A stretch of 64,000 bases of DNA from Lucinisca nassula (GCA_963580285.1 OY757025.1:117493900-117557899), one strand, 5' to 3'; shown: positions 1-11,716, counted from the first letter of the stretch. The notes: generated by a model not told the origin, from the sequence alone. Translations and numbers: made by a program.

Positions 1-514
1 GCTGCTTCATTAACTTTGATGCCCTCACTCCCTTGGTCCATTTAGAAATTTTATGTTTGGTTTAGCTTGTACAAGCATATTTATAGATTCTTATAGCTTC
101 TTGACTTCATTCATATTACATACAAGCTCGAAAGATATATCAGAGAGTGGTGCTGGCCGGGGGTATACGTGACCCACTGGTCCTTTTTTCTAGTTCCTAA
201 ACCATATGATGGATTTGTTTCATACTTGGAATGATGATAGATGTAGGTCCTAAGAATCATTCAGCCATATCAAGGCTTCTGCCCATGAACTCAAGGTCAA
301 AGTCACAGACTTAGAAATTATTAAGAGCAATGTTTTAAAGAGCTCATATCCATCAAAACATATGATTGATTGGGTTCATATTTGGTATGATGATAGATAT
401 TTGTCTCAAGGTTTAGTTATCAGTTCCCCCACCCATGCCTTTGATCTCAAGGGCACTTTTCAAAGTGAGGAGGGCCCTGAGTGAGGCATCTGTGTCTTAT
501 TCACATATTTCTAG
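1..514 (+). repeat. 3' part of a satellite-bearing composite (Helentron-like) element
   Basis: Two diverged units of about 156 bp follow each other; the recurring words are CATATGATGGATT near 203 and CATATGATTGATT near 359, each followed by a GATGATAGAT stretch. The block ends GGCATCTGTGT, then an AT-rich spacer, then TTTCTAG at 508-514 next to TTT. The same ending occurs at 11404 and, on the minus strand, at 47358. The 5' end lies outside the window or has decayed. There is no coding capacity. Confidence 0.55.
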
Positions 515-1278
515 TTTCGATATAAAGTGGGGTTTATAGGAATGTTCATTGCATAGACTCATTACCTGATAATAAGTCCAGTTACTCATTATAGACCAAA
601 AGAAACCAGGCAGGCAGCTCACTTGTGATGATAGAATGATGACAGAAAATGCAAGCGGTTAACACTTCAGTTGGATAGATGTCTAGATGCAGTTAATTCT
701 CAGTTTTAGCATGAGTGTTTACATGACTTTCAGGGATTGGAATGTAATGACTCTTTTAATTAAAGAGTAATACAGTTTTTCAGTTGAGCATTTTTTTAAA
801 ATCATTTTCAGGTAATCAGTATTTGGTTCTTCAGTTTAGCAGGTTTTCTTTTGATTGTTTTAGGAAGCTTTCAGCCCTTGGCTATGGACCCTCATGATAG
901 ACACACCTGGAGATCTGGTGTGAAATCAGTCATGGGTGCAGCAAGCCCGACCCACTGATGTTGATGTTGCCGCTATACCTGCATGTTAATCACATTTATA
1001 TAGGCAGTGGAAAATAACTGTGCTTTATTCTGCAACAAATCACGACAAGGAAGAGCGTGACGAGTGACGTCATTAAAAACTGCCAATTTGTGACGTCACT
1101 AGTCCTTGACATTAGACAGTGTAAAGTCATATTCTCGCATTGAAAACGTTAGAAAAAGATATAAATGCATGTTTTTCAGTCAATAATTTAGCAGGATTTC
1201 TAAGAATGGCGAAAAGTTGTGAGATTTTGAAGGAAACAACAGCATTATTGCCGATTTTCAGCCTGTTTGAATCGAAAT
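515..1278. other. non-coding stretch, no gene recognised
   Basis: No open frame of note and no splice-bounded coding exon seen. Two TGACGTCA-type palindromes (CRE-like) lie near 1066 and 1091, but the same word recurs in dispersed repeats near 13808, so they are more likely part of a repeat than a promoter. Confidence 0.4.
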
Positions 1279-1439
1279 AGATCAGCTCTAGTCTGTGAAT
1301 TGTTGAGTTAAAAATCATAGTTTGTCAGTCAGTTGTAAGTAGATGAAATCACGCCCACTACGCGCTCGTGATTTGATCTACTTTACAACTGACCTCCAAA
1401 CTGTGATTTATAACTCAACAAATCAGTTAGAGCTGATCT
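1279..1439. repeat. long imperfect palindrome (foldback/MITE-like)
   Basis: The left arm begins AGATCAGCTCTAG and the right arm ends TAGAGCTGATCT. The arms are roughly 75 bases and pair with a few mismatches around a short loop near 1361 (CCCACTACGCG). It is non-coding and probably the core of a small inverted-repeat element. Confidence 0.7.
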
Positions 1440-1632
1440 GTTTCTTAAATTTGCTGCTGATGATGATGAATTAATTTGTCATCAACATTTCACCTTATAT
1501 GTATGTTCCACAGGCCTCTGTGACCTAATATATAAGAGTGCTGCCTTAGATCTCACATACTGTGGCTTCGAGCCTGCCACCCTCAGGCCACGTTTTAGAT
1601 GCCATGTTCTACAACAGAAGGTTTTGGCTTAT

Positions 1633-1750
1633 ATCCTGGGTTCTATTCTGGGCTTCTCCAGACTTTTGGATGAGTCTTCAAATCGCATTCCTGTCTCAGT
1701 ATGACCTTGGTTGTTAATGGGACCTAAAACTCTAACACACACCACAGAAT
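1633..1750 (+). repeat. degenerate SINE-A fragment (tRNA-derived)
   Basis: The sequence follows the post-tRNA part of SINE-A: GGGCTTCTCCAGACTTT, GATGAGTCTT, then ATGACCTTGGTTGTTAATGGGAC and an AAAACTCTAACAC tail. The tRNA-like head is eroded. A better preserved copy follows 30 bases downstream. Confidence 0.6.
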
Positions 1751-1776
1751 GTCAAATGTTTTCCTCAGGACATTTG

Positions 1777-1937
1777 GAAGCCTCCGTGGTGTAGTGGTTA
1801 TGCTACTCGCCTTGTAAACCAGGGGTCACAGGATCGATCCCGGGCTTCCCCAGACTTTCTGATGAGTTTTTAAACCGAGGTCTCGTCTCCGTATGACCTT
1901 AGCTGTTGGTGAGATTTAAAACTCAAACACTCAATCA
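1777..1937 (+). repeat. SINE-A copy, tRNA-Thr-like head
   Basis: The head has an A box (TGGTGTAGTGG) and a B box (GGATCGATCCC). The predicted anticodon loop is CTTGTAA, anticodon TGT, as in tRNA-Thr. The body carries CCAGACTTTCTGATGAG and the tail ends ACTCAAACACTCAATCA. Other copies or fragments lie at 8911, 15924, 17357, 32625, 33249 (minus) and 36292 (minus). It is a SINE rather than a tRNA gene: the acceptor stem does not close and the SINE body follows. Confidence 0.85.
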
Positions 1938-2394
1938 GGACATTCAGGTTTTTAGCCACCTTGGATTAAAACCAGCTTCATAGAAGTGAAATAATTTTGA
2001 AAGTAAAATCAAATGTTTGTGTTCTTCTGCACAAGGAATGTAGTGGTTGTTTGAAATGTAATTTACTACATGGACTGGTCTTCAACGGTCATATCTTTCT
2101 AAACCCTTCGACTGTTAATCACAATCACCAGACGACAAATTTTTGATATTTTTCTTCATTTCCTCCAGAAAACAGAACTTGGCATCTCATGCAAAATGTC
2201 TCAGATTCTATGACGGCTCCAACGTAAAGGCTTATTGAAAATTAAAGAGATAATCTTGGTTGGTGCCTGATGCTCTGTCTCTGGTCGGGCTCATCGGAGT
2301 CTAACTGTTGGTTTTCTTTTGCTCCAGCATTTCAGTGGTTTCTTGCTGTCGAGTCCTCACCGTTGTCTCACCTCTGTGGTTCTTTGATTTCTGT
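1938..2394. other. non-coding stretch, nothing recognised
   Basis: AT-rich sequence without an ORF, an RNA gene or a repeat that I can match elsewhere in the window. Confidence 0.4.
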
Positions 2395-2985
2395 GTTCAC
2401 GGAGATGTTGCACTGATGAGTTAGGAGGCCTTCATGCGGACTGAACAAATTATTTGTCTAAATCGCGACGGAAGTAAGGGCGAGGATTGTGGCCACGTAA
2501 AATCGATTTAAGCCCCCCAGTGGAAATCTTGCCACTGACCGTTCCAAGGCGGTTCTTCTGTGGCGATTTATTTATGTTGTTGTCTGTTACTTACTGTGTG
2601 TATCACTTGTGTCTTTTAATTTTGGATGGCCATATGGCCATTTTGTGGGAAAGTAACTGTCCATATGGCCTTCCTTTGTTTAGGTTTCCATTATGGTCTG
2701 GTCGCTTAATGTTTGTATTTCTTTCCCTTTGGTGTCTTTTATGGATGGAGTAAGTTAATTGTATCAATTCCTGATCTTTGTTTTACTTCTACTTTCCATT
2801 GGAGACAATTTGCATGAGATGTCAAATCCTGTTTTCTGGGAAAATTAGAAAAATGTTTCAAAATGTTGTCTGCTGTGAAAATAAAAAATACCCAGCATGC
2901 AGAATGTTAAGATACTTTGTAGTCTGGTATCCCAATTTTCCTTTGTCTAATCTTTTGCCAACACAGTCTTTTAAGGTCAGCCGAA
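2395..2985 (+). repeat. dispersed repeat F2, plus orientation
   Basis: It begins near GCGGACTGAACAAATTATTTG and includes CCACTGACCGTTCCAAGG and AAGTAACTGTCC. Partial copies are at 4115-4260 (+), 14160-14545 (-), 27187-27290 (+) and 32000-32275 (-), and an end fragment lies near 39905-39980. The short open frames inside are incidental, since the copies do not keep them. Class unknown. Confidence 0.6.
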
Positions 2986-4585
2986 AATTTCCATAAAGAC
3001 CAAGGCAAAATACATTCTCTCAACTTTGGAGGCAGTGGTGATGTCTTTTGATGAAATCTTGTCAGCAAAATTTCTCAAAAACTATTGAAGCTAGAGCTTG
3101 AAACCTAGTAAATAGATTTTTGTTGATGAGTAGATGACTGTGTGAGTTATGGCCCTTGAGCATCTGATATTGCATGCTTTTTGGATTCCACATGAAAAAA
3201 TAGCTGGCATTTTTTTTCTCATCAGGATTATGCCCCTTTCCTGGGTTATTGCCCTTTGAAAAAATTGGATGAAATCTTGTCAGCAAAATATTTCAAAAAC
3301 TATTGAATATTCTGTAAAAGCCTTGAGATTTGAAAGTTAATGAATTAATTGGTAGTAATGAAAAGATGACCTGATTAATGTTTGAATTAATTCTGAAAAA
3401 TACTGTATGAGTTGTAACCCTTTGTAAATTTGGACATTTGCTTGCTTTGTGATGCATAACATAACTTTAGAACCATGTTTGCTGGGGTTTTGAAATTTCA
3501 TGAATAAGTAGGTGAAACATATTTTTTTCTCATCTGGATTATGCCCTTTCCTCAGTTGTGGCCCTTTGAAAAGTTTTTGAAATTGGGGTTTTGAAATTTC
3601 ATTTATCATATGACGTCGCGTCTGAGAGTGTAATAACGCCATGTAATATTTTCGATAATCCACTAGTGGATTAAATATGCAAATTAGCTAGATACGTCCC
3701 GTAACGTTACATGTACGACGTCCTTAACGACGTCGCGTTTACTAATGGTGGAATATTGACATTTTTGTAAACAATCGTGAATAAAATACCTTTTAAATGT
3801 CATATGATAAATAGAATCTTGCATTCATGCTCAAGTATTATTGAATTTATTAAACTCGTTGAGGACAAGAGATAAAATGCTCGGCAAAGCCTCGCATTTT
3901 ATCTCTTTTCCTCAACTCGTTTAATAAATTCAATAATACATGAACACTCATGTAAGATCCTCTATATATGGATTCTTTATGAAAAAATAGCTGTCATGTA
4001 TTTTTGCTTGTCAGGATTATGCCCCTTTCCTTAGTTATTGATTGCGCTTTGAAAAAAAAATGATGAAATCTTTTCAGCAAAATATCTAAAAAAAATATCG
4101 AAGCTAGAGTCTTCTGGGAAAGTAACTGTCCTTTTGGCTTTCCACTAGTGATGTTTCCATTAGTGTCCAGTTGTTTCATGTTTGTGTTTCTTTCCCTTGG
4201 TGTCTCTGATGGGAGCTGTGTGTTAATTGTATTGATTCCTGATCATTGTCTTCTATTCTATTTTGAAAGTTGATGAATGGACCATGTTTGCTAAGGTTTT
4301 GAAAATTCATGATGAAATAGCTGACACATATTTTTTCTCATCCCCTTTCCTGAGTTGTGGCCCTTTGAATTTGAAATTTCATATATGAATTCTTCATGAA
4401 AAAACAGCTGACACATATTTTTGCTTGTCAGGATTATGCCCCTTTCCAGAATAATTGCCCTTTGAACAATTTTGATGAAATCTTGTCAGCAGAATATCTG
4501 AAAAAAAAAAATCAAATGTGGAATTTTACCTTCCTAACCATGTAAAACTATGAGGGGCATAGTGTTTCGTAAACACCAGCTCTAG
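2986..4585 (+). repeat. satellite-bearing composite element with an inserted palindromic element
   Basis: Units of roughly 200 bp share ATGAAATCTTGTCAGCAAAA, GGATTATGCCCCTTTCC and CCCTTTGAAAA. The array is interrupted by a palindromic element at 3602-3965 and carries an F2 fragment at 4115-4260. It ends ACCAGCTCTAG at 4585 next to TTG, the same TCTAG-type terminus as other composite elements here. The 5' hairpin was not identified. Confidence 0.5.
3602..3965. repeat. palindromic element, copy 1
   Basis: It starts ATCATATGACGTCGCG and contains a near-perfect inverted repeat of about 50-base arms (TATTATTGAATTTATTAAAC and its complement) around 3834-3941. The hairpin loop is near GCTCGGCAAAGC. 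Copy 2 lies at 4619-4942. Confidence 0.75.
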
Positions 4586-4618
4586 TTGTCATTCAGTTTT
4601 TCTGTTGAACAAATATAT

Positions 4619-4942
4619 TTTATCATATGACGTCGCGTCTGATAATGTAATAACGCCAAATTAGCTAGATACATCCCGTAACGTTACATGTACGACGTCC
4701 TTAACGATGTCGCGTTTACTAACGGCGGAAAATTGACATTTTTGTAAACAATCATGAATAAAATGCGTTTGAAAAGTCATATGATAAATAGAATCTTGCA
4801 TTCGTGCCCATGTATTATTGAATTTATTAAACTTGTTGAGGAAAAGGGATAAAATGCTCGGCACAGCCTCACATTTTATCCCTTTTCCTCAACTCGTTTA
4901 ATAAATTCAATAATACATGAACACTCATGTAAGATCCTCTAA
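4619..4942. repeat. palindromic element, copy 2
   Basis: Same order as copy 1: TATCATATGACGTCGCG at the left, long inverted arms around 4810-4920 and GTAAGATCCTCTA at the right. It lacks a segment of about 40 bases that copy 1 carries near 3641-3682. Confidence 0.75.
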
Positions 4943-5331
4943 GTATAAAACTGGTTGATTGTTTTTTTTTTGCCGGGATTATGATTAAACTATTTGATCA
5001 GCTGATAGTTAGAATGGTTGTTGCAAAACCTATTTATTCAGCTGAACTAGGGTTAATTTTTAGAGCGGTCAACTTCAAATGGTGTCAAAAGTGAAGAATA
5101 AAAGAAACATGCTGGAAGTCTGTGTGGAAATGAAGACTACAAGAACATTAGCCACAGATTTATAACTATAATTTCTGTTGTTTTTTTCTTTCAGATATCT
5201 ATTTACCAACTGTTAGTTTTCACTTGATCTTGTGAGACTGATCAGAATGAGCATTTCTGAGCCACTTAGAGTGGAACATCTGCGGTAAAAGTAACCCACA
5301 ACATAAACTTCTGTTTCCTTTTTTTCTTCAG
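4943..5331 (+). other. sequence upstream of the host gene's first visible coding exon
   Basis: A pyrimidine tract ends in CAG at 5329-5331, a strong 3' splice site directly before the coding exon. A second acceptor-like site (TTTTTTTCTTTCAG) ends at 5194, and a donor-like GTAAAAGTA starts at 5285. The segment 5195-5284 could therefore be a small non-coding 5' exon, because all three frames contain stops. No TATA box or convincing promoter was seen. Confidence 0.35.
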
Positions 5332-5332
5332 A

Positions 5333-8029
5333 ATGACTACGACTTCCAACATATCTGTTATTACTACATCTACAAGGGCCAGGAAACCCAGGATTACTGC
5401 ACAAGAAACAGCATTCTCATCTGGGTTTTCTTCATTGATAGGGAAGACATCAGACACAGCATCAGATAATGATGCTGCAAAGTTTGAATCAAAGGATTCA
5501 CAGGCATCTGGCTTTTCTTCATTGATAGACAAGACGGCAGACATATCAGAAACTAGCTTGAATCAGCCTACATTTCCAACTTCACAAGAGGAAATTTTGT
5601 ATAAAGCTCAGCTTGAAGCTAAGGCTAAACTGGCAAGTGAGATGGAGTCTATAAAATCTTCAGCAGAGACTGCTCTTTACAAAGCTCAGATAGATGCACA
5701 AACAAAATTAGCTGAACAACAAGTGGTAAATACTGATCTTCTACAAGCTCAGTTACAAGCACAAGCAGAGCTAGCTAGACAGAAAGCTCAGCCAGCTCTG
5801 GTCCCTAATGCACAGCCAGCTTTGGTCTCTACTGCTTTAAGCACAGGCTTTTCAAGAGGGTTTAGTGCTGAGCAGATATTGCCAGGAATGCCAGTTCCAC
5901 AGCTGCAGAATATACCTATGAGTACTGCTGTACCACAGTTTTCAGTTCCACAACCACAACTTCCAGTGGCCCCCATACAAACCTCTGTACAGTCATCTCA
6001 GCTTCAAGTTCCTCCATCCCAGTATCCAGTACCTGCAAACACTAGCCTCACATCAAGTACAACTATTCAGAATCCTCTTGCTGTTCCAGGAGCAGTATCC
6101 ATGGCATCAAATGCAACTGTTCAGAATCCTTTTGCTGTTCCATCAGCAGTATCCATTGCATCAAATGCAACTGTTCAGAATCCTCTTTCTGTTCCATCAG
6201 CAGTACCCATTGCGTCAAATGCACCTGTTCAGAATCCTCTTGCTGTTCCATCAGCAGTACCCATTGCATCAAGTGCACCTGTTCAGAATCCTCTTGCAGT
6301 TCCATCAGCAGTATCCATTGCACCACCATTAGGACAGACGGTACCAAGCCATGTTGCACCTGTACGGCCCCCACCATTATGTGCACCATTTAATCAGACA
6401 CCCACTCCTACAGGAGTATCTACTATAGCCCAGCCTCCAGTGGCTCCTGCAGGTTTGGCCACAAGTCAGCAGCGGTTTGGTTTGTCACAGCCAAATACTG
6501 GAGTTGGGCTTAGACAGGTGAGGCCTAGACTGAATCGGCCAGGTATGCCTAGAGGACCAAGGCCTAGAACTTCAAGGTATACATGGCGTGCACCTCAATT
6601 TCAGCCAAGAGGAAGAGGAGCAAGTGCCTCTTTGCCAACATCTGGCGTTTATTCAAATGCATCTTCTACAACTTCTGGGAGCAATGCTGTCAGGGGACAC
6701 CATTTTCAGTCAAGAGGAAGAGGTACAAGTGCATCTTTGTCAACATCAGGCATGCATTCTAATGTATCTTCTCCAACTTCTGGGAGCACTGCTGTCAGGG
6801 GACACCATTTTCAGTCAAGAGGAAGAGGTACAAGTGCATCTTTGTCAACATCAGGCATTCATTCTAATGTATCTTCTACAACTTCTGGGAGCACTGCTGT
6901 CAGGGGACACCATTTTCAGTCAAGAGGAAGAGGAACAAGTGCCTCTTTATCAACATCAGGTGTTTATTCTAATGTTGTATCTACTTCAACTTCTGAGAGC
7001 AATGCTTTCAGGGGACACCAGGATGTTGATATTAGTACAGATGTTAGAGGTGACAATGATAAGAAACCTAATGAAAAGAGAAATGTCTTTGATAAATGGA
7101 TGGGTAGAGAAATGAAATATGAAAGACAAGAGGACAATCAAAACAAAGACAGTTATTTGCAAAGTAGGGACAGTTATACCCAGGGAGAGAAGAGAAAATA
7201 TTTCAGTCATAGATCAGATGATTTTCAGAAGAGATTTAGAAGATCATTGAGTCCTAGAAGACAGACAGGATCAAGAAGTCCTAGTAATTGGGACAAGATC
7301 AGGGCACAAGAAGATGAGTATGACAGTGAAAGGTCAAGGACAAGACAGAATAGCAGAGGTATGAGTGCTGAAAGAGACAATAGAGGACCCGGTAGCAAAT
7401 CAAGTTATACTGAGTTTGATAGAATCCCTGAAGATGGGGAAAGAATTGTAAGGCTTCTAAATCCAAGAAGTCAGAGGGATAGAAATAGAAATGATAGTCA
7501 TCAAAATATGGAACATATGGCAGATTTTGAAGAAAGATATCACAGGCAGGCTGAACATGATGTAGATGAGTTTGTAGCCGATTATGAAGATGGCAGAGAT
7601 TATGGTGAACTTGAAAGTATGGAAAGTCAGATGATACAGGCAGATTTGGAATTAGGGGCAATTAATCATGGAAGGTCTGATTGGGACAGAGGTCACAGGA
7701 ATCCGTCTGCAGAGAGATATGCAGACAATTTTCATAGATCTAGGGACCATGGAAGAAGATCCAGGTCTCCATATCAAAGAAGACACTTTGATTCTGAGAG
7801 AGATCACAGAAGAACATCTGAATCAGCAGAGAGATATGCTGATTCAGCAGACAGATATGCTGAATCAGCAGAGAGATATGCCGATAATAGATCTAGGGAA
7901 CAATCAAGAAGATCAAGGTCTCCTCAGCAGAGGAGACAATATGATAATAGAAGAGATGAAGAAGAAGATAGGGACAGATCACATGACAGGTACTCTGAGT
8001 ACACTGAACATGGAAGAGGGAGATATATG
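5333..8029 (+). CDS. SR/RGG-type low-complexity nuclear protein, exon A (first visible coding exon)
   Basis: An uninterrupted 899-codon exon. Residues 1-70 are Ser/Thr-rich with two GFSSLI(G/D)KT motifs near 31 and 60. Residues 85-150 are Ala/Gln/Lys-rich and probably helical, with YKAQLEAKAKL and YKAQIDAQTKL. Residues 245-330 are a Pro/Val/Ser repeat (18-residue unit). Residues 420-562 hold about four 35-residue repeats, each with FQSRGRG. From 610 on the chain is Arg/Ser and Arg/Asp/Glu-rich (RRSLSPRRQ, RSRSPYQRR, RRSRSPQQRR) with ERYAD repeats near 800-850. The exon starts one base after a CAG acceptor and closes at ATG followed by the donor GTAGGT; the eight codons beyond to 8056 are intron read-through. 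The composition suggests an SR-related, RNA-associated nuclear protein. The orthologue is not recognised. The ATG could be the true start or an internal Met if coding exons lie further upstream. Confidence 0.88.
6068..6330 (+). repeat. in-frame 54-bp tandem repeat inside exon A
   Basis: Five units begin CAGAATCCTCTTGCTGTTCC or a close variant at 6068, 6122, 6176, 6230 and 6284, spaced exactly 54 bases apart. Each encodes an 18-residue unit containing QNPLAVPSAV. The spacing keeps the frame, so copy-number change would alter protein length without breaking it. Confidence 0.9.
6590..7020 (+). repeat. in-frame 105-bp tandem repeat inside exon A (RGRG units)
   Basis: The GGGGACACCATTTTCAGTC block recurs near 6694, 6799 and 6904, spaced 105 bases, with flanking partial units. 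Each unit encodes 35 residues built as GHHFQSRGRGTSASLSTSG plus a Ser/Thr-rich spacer. The Arg-Gly-Arg-Gly core resembles RGG-type RNA-binding sequence and is echoed in the terminal exon. Confidence 0.88.
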
Positions 8030-8234
8030 GTAGGTATTCATAAGTATTTAGTATAAAAGTTTTTTATTATTTGTGTCACTTCTTTAACTGATACTGTTTA
8101 AAACATTGATGTTTTGGTTTAGTATGTGAATTTCACAGGCTTGTTTATTTTCATTTTTTTTATGTATGTATAATATCAATGAAAAGGTGCTCTTGGATCA
8201 ATTCCATCACTTGTCTTCTGGACTGAGACGCCCT

Positions 8235-8480
8235 GGGCCCAGTTGTTCAAAGTATCATTAGCTTAACGAGCTTGTTAGCGGTCAAATTGTTAACTGTTCT
8301 GACAAGTACAACATCGAAAATTTTGGTATTTTTGCTCATATTTTTTTTCAGCAAAAATATTAGATGCAGAAGCTGCTCACATTTTTTCAGCAAAAATATT
8401 AGCATGTTTGCCATATTTAATTATCAAAGTTTTAATGATACGTTAACTAACGATGCCTTTAGTTTCGAACAACTGGCCCC
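8235..8480. mobile_element. MITE-1 copy
   Basis: Terminal inverted repeats are GGGCCCAGTTGTTCAAAG and GAACAACTGGCCCC. The centre holds a long palindrome built on TTTTTGCTGAAAAAATGTGAG, slightly decayed here. Length is 246 bp. Other copies are at 9412, 12186, 12426, 28377 and 30893. Confidence 0.85.
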
Positions 8481-8910
8481 TGATTGATTGTTGAAATTTG
8501 TACCCTTCAAGATGCCAAGTATTTCTGCATTTGAAAATTTCATCTGGTTATGTTGTCCGCTGCATCTTCTCAAAAACATTTCAACATATTTTGGTACACA
8601 GGCAAAGTGTGAGCCCTGATCATACAGTGCCTGAAAAGCAGTCAGATCTGGTTCCCCACTAATTAAACAAGACTTTCAAAGGAACCAGTAAAAAACAAAG
8701 TTGACGACAATAATACTATAGTTGTGATCGCCATCTTATGGGTAAGACTGGCACGATTAATCGGATATTTGATTATTCAGTCGATAAATTCCACAAAAAT
8801 GATTATCATTACTAATTTGCTTGAAATCGATTGTTTAATAAGTACAATTTACTACCCAAAGTTGTGCCTAAAATAGCTATATGAATGGCAAACATTGCCG
8901 ACCCAGACAG

Positions 8911-9007
8911 CGGCGTCTCCAGACTTTCGAATGAGGCTTTAAACCAAGGTGCCGTCTCCATATGACCTTAGCTGTTGGTGGGACTTAAAACTCAAACACT
9001 CACTCAC
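8911..9007 (+). repeat. 5'-truncated SINE-A copy
   Basis: Only the body and tail remain (CTCCAGACTTTCGAATGAG through AAACTCAAACACTCACTCAC). The tRNA-like head is missing. Confidence 0.75.
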
Positions 9008-9411
9008 TCTGCGGCGTCTCAACTGGGTCTACAGTGTTTGCTCAGGTCTGTCTGTTCAAATACAGTTGGCAAAATACAGCATATGGTAGGAGCCATGCTC
9101 AGACAGAAAGCCAGACAGGTAAAATTATAACCAAATCATCAGTGATTACTAATCGAGTATTGATCACAATGACAGGAATGATAATAGATTATCTTTTAGC
9201 CAGCCCTTCTTATGGGTTGAGTGAGGTAGAGTATAAACAATTTATGGCTGTAATGTTACTTTGCAAGTTTTACTGGTTCTTGCTGACCTCATCACTCCGA
9301 TCTGAGATCATAGACCATCATAGACCACAAACCCCCATTTGGGAGGAAGAGAGCTTGTGGCTATGTTTTGTTTAGCTGTTTTGTTTGGCTTTACTTTGTG
9401 TGTAGTCATCT

Positions 9412-9596
9412 GGGCCCAGTTGTTCAAGGCTCGTTTGTGGTCAAATTGTTAAATGTTCCAGCAAGTACAATAGCTAATATTCTGGTATTTTTGCTGAAAA
9501 ATGTGAGTAGCTTTTGCATTTGCAAAAGCTACCCACATTTTTTCAGCAAAAATATTATTGTTTATGCCATATTGAATGATCAAAGGTTTGATGATT
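9412..9596. mobile_element. MITE-1, left part, split by a composite element
   Basis: It starts GGGCCCAGTTGTTCAAGG, carries the central palindrome (arms GTGAGTAGCTTTTGCATTTG) and stops at TTTGATGAT, where MITE-1 copies normally continue for about 50 bases. The missing right end, ending AACTGGCCCCTGG, lies at 11405-11434, after the inserted element. Confidence 0.75.
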
Positions 9597-11404
9597 ATGG
9601 CTCCCCTGAAAAAAAATTTTTCAGAGAGACATATTGTTTTTCCCCCCGGGCGTCTGTCTATCCGTCTGTGTCTGTCCATCTGTCACACATTCGTGTCCGC
9701 TCTATAACTTGAAAACTGTTCAAGCTATCTTCACAAAATTTCGTATAAATATTTATCAGCATTAGACGACGTGCAGTGCGCAAGAACTATAACTCTCGCA
9801 TTTATACTTTTTGAATTATCTCCCTTGGAAGTTTGTCGTTATGTATATATGTATGGGCAAATCGTGTCCGGTCAATAACTTTCTTATTTTCAGATGTATT
9901 TTAAAATTACTTGGCAGAAATATTAACAACCATGAGACGATGTGTGGTGCGCATGAGGCAAGTCGGTACCTCAATGGTCAAGGTTATACTTAGAGGTCAA
10001 AGGTCAAAAAAGGGGCCTTTTTTGTGTTTGGTCAATAACTTCCTTATTTTGAGATGGATTTTAAAATTACTTGGCAGAAATATTAACAACCATGAGACGA
10101 TGCGTGGTGGCATGAGGCAGGTCGGTACCTCAAACGTCAAGGTCATACTTATAGGTCAAAGGTCAAAAAGGGGCCTTTTTTAAGTGTTTGGTCAATAACT
10201 TTCTTATTTTGAGATGGATTTTGAAATCACTTTGCAGAAATGTTAACCAATATAAGACGATGTGTTGCGTGCATGACCCAGGTTTGTACCTCAAAGGTCA
10301 AGGTCATACTTAGAGGTCAAAGGTAAAAAAGGGGTCTTTTGGGGGGGGGGGGGGTTGTCAATAACTTGCTTATTTTTAGATAGAATTTAAATGTCAGTCA
10401 TACATAGAGGTCAAAGGTCAAAAAAGGGGCCTTTTTTCGTGTTTGGTCAATAACTTTCTTATTTTTAGATGGATTTTGAAATTGCTTGGCAGAAATGTTA
10501 ACCACCATGAGATGATGTGTTGCCCGCATGACCCAGTTTGGTACCTGAAAGGTCAAGGTCATACATAGAGGTTAAATGTAAAAAAGAGGCCTTTTCTGTG
10601 TTCTGTCAATAACTTTATTTTTAGATGGATTTTGAAATTACTTGGCAGAAACATTAACCACCATGAGACGATGTGTTGGGTGCATGACTCAAGTTGGTAC
10701 CTCAAATGTCAAGGTTGTACTTAGAGGTCAAAGGACAAAAAGGGGCCTTTTTTAGTGTCCAGTCAATAACTTTCTTATTCCTGAATAGATTGTGAAATTA
10801 CTTGGCAGAGATGTTAACCATTATGAGACGATGTGGTGCACGCTAGACCCAGGTCAGTACCTCCAAGATCAAGGTCATACTAAGAGGTCAGAGGTAAAAA
10901 ATGTTTTTTTTTGTGAGTGTCCAGTCAATAACTTTTTTATTTCTGGATGGACTTTATAAAGTAATCATGGAGAAATGTTCACCATCATTAGACCATGAGT
11001 CATGTGCAAGACCAAGGTCCATACCTCCAATGTCAAGGCCATACCTAGAGGTCAAAGGTAAAAAAAAAGGGACAGTCAATAAATAACTTCCTTATTCTTT
11101 GATGGATTATGAAATTACTTGGCAGAAATGTTAACCATCATGAGACGATGTGTTGTACCTCAAACGTCAAGGTCATACTTAGAGGTCAAAGGTAAAAAAG
11201 GTAAAAAAGGGCTTTTTTGAGTACGGCCAATAACTTTTTTTCATTTCTCTACGAACATTTTTAAAGTTACTTCGCAGAAATGTTCATCTTCATTAGCTGA
11301 TGTGTTGCACACAAGACCAAGCTCAATACCTCCAATGTCAAGGTCATACTTAGAGGTCAAAAACTGGGGAGACATCTGTGTTTTTGTAGAAAAACAAATT
11401 CTAG
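9597..11404 (+). mobile_element. composite element with about ten 155-160 bp tandem units
   Basis: It opens TATGGCTCCCC with a small A/T hairpin, then a CTGTCTATCCGTCTGTGTC segment, then diverged tandem units carrying TTACTTGGCAGAAATGTTAAC, GAGACGATGTG and AGGTCAAAGGTCAAAAA. The 3' end is GACATCTGTGT, a spacer, then AATTCTAG at 11404 followed by TTTG. It lies inside a MITE-1. A poly-G run near 10340 may be an unstable tract. No long ORF; the short open frames are not conserved between units. Confidence 0.75.
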
Positions 11405-11434
11405 TTTGAACTTGGTTTTATACAACTGGCCCCT
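11405..11434. mobile_element. MITE-1, right end of the split copy
   Basis: TTTGAACTTGG, then CAACTGGCCCCTGG, the MITE-1 right terminus, starting exactly where the composite element stops. It pairs with the left part at 9412-9596. Confidence 0.65.
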
Positions 11435-11716
11435 GGTTGCTTATCATCTTTGTACCATAGATGTGCTGCGACCTTTGATTGTGATTGTTCTTTGACATCT
11501 TCCCTATCAACCAACCCAAATTTTCAGGAGAAAAGATACTCTGTCTTTCTGTATAAGTCCATCTTTGTGCAGTCAAACCACACCATGTTGTCAAAATCCA
11601 TCTTTGTGCAGTCAAACCACACCATGTTGTCAATATACAACACTCCTCCCGAGTTTTCAGCCATTTTAATTTTTACCTTCATTTCAGAAGCAAAATGGTA
11701 AATAGCTGATTTGCAT

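Noticed and set aside
1060..1100. Two TGACGTCA sites as a CRE promoter
   Set aside because: The same word occurs in dispersed repeats elsewhere (near 13808), and no transcript start or exon is nearby.
1777..1852. Possible tRNA-Thr(TGT) gene
   Set aside because: The same sequence recurs with a fixed SINE body and tail at several places; acceptor pairing is poor.
2487..2996. Two small open frames resembling membrane or secreted peptides
   Set aside because: They lie in dispersed repeat F2, whose other copies do not keep the frames.
5195..5284. A coding exon before exon A
   Set aside because: All three frames have stops; at most a non-coding 5' exon.
6063..7115. Open frames overlapping exon A in other frames (Gln/Leu-rich and minus-strand)
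   Set aside because: They are shadows of the in-frame 54-bp and 105-bp repeats; a period divisible by three keeps every frame open.
8030..8056. Continuation of exon A to the stop at 8056
   Set aside because: A strong GTAGGT donor lies at 8030, and the next supported exon is in the matching phase; the last eight codons look like intron.
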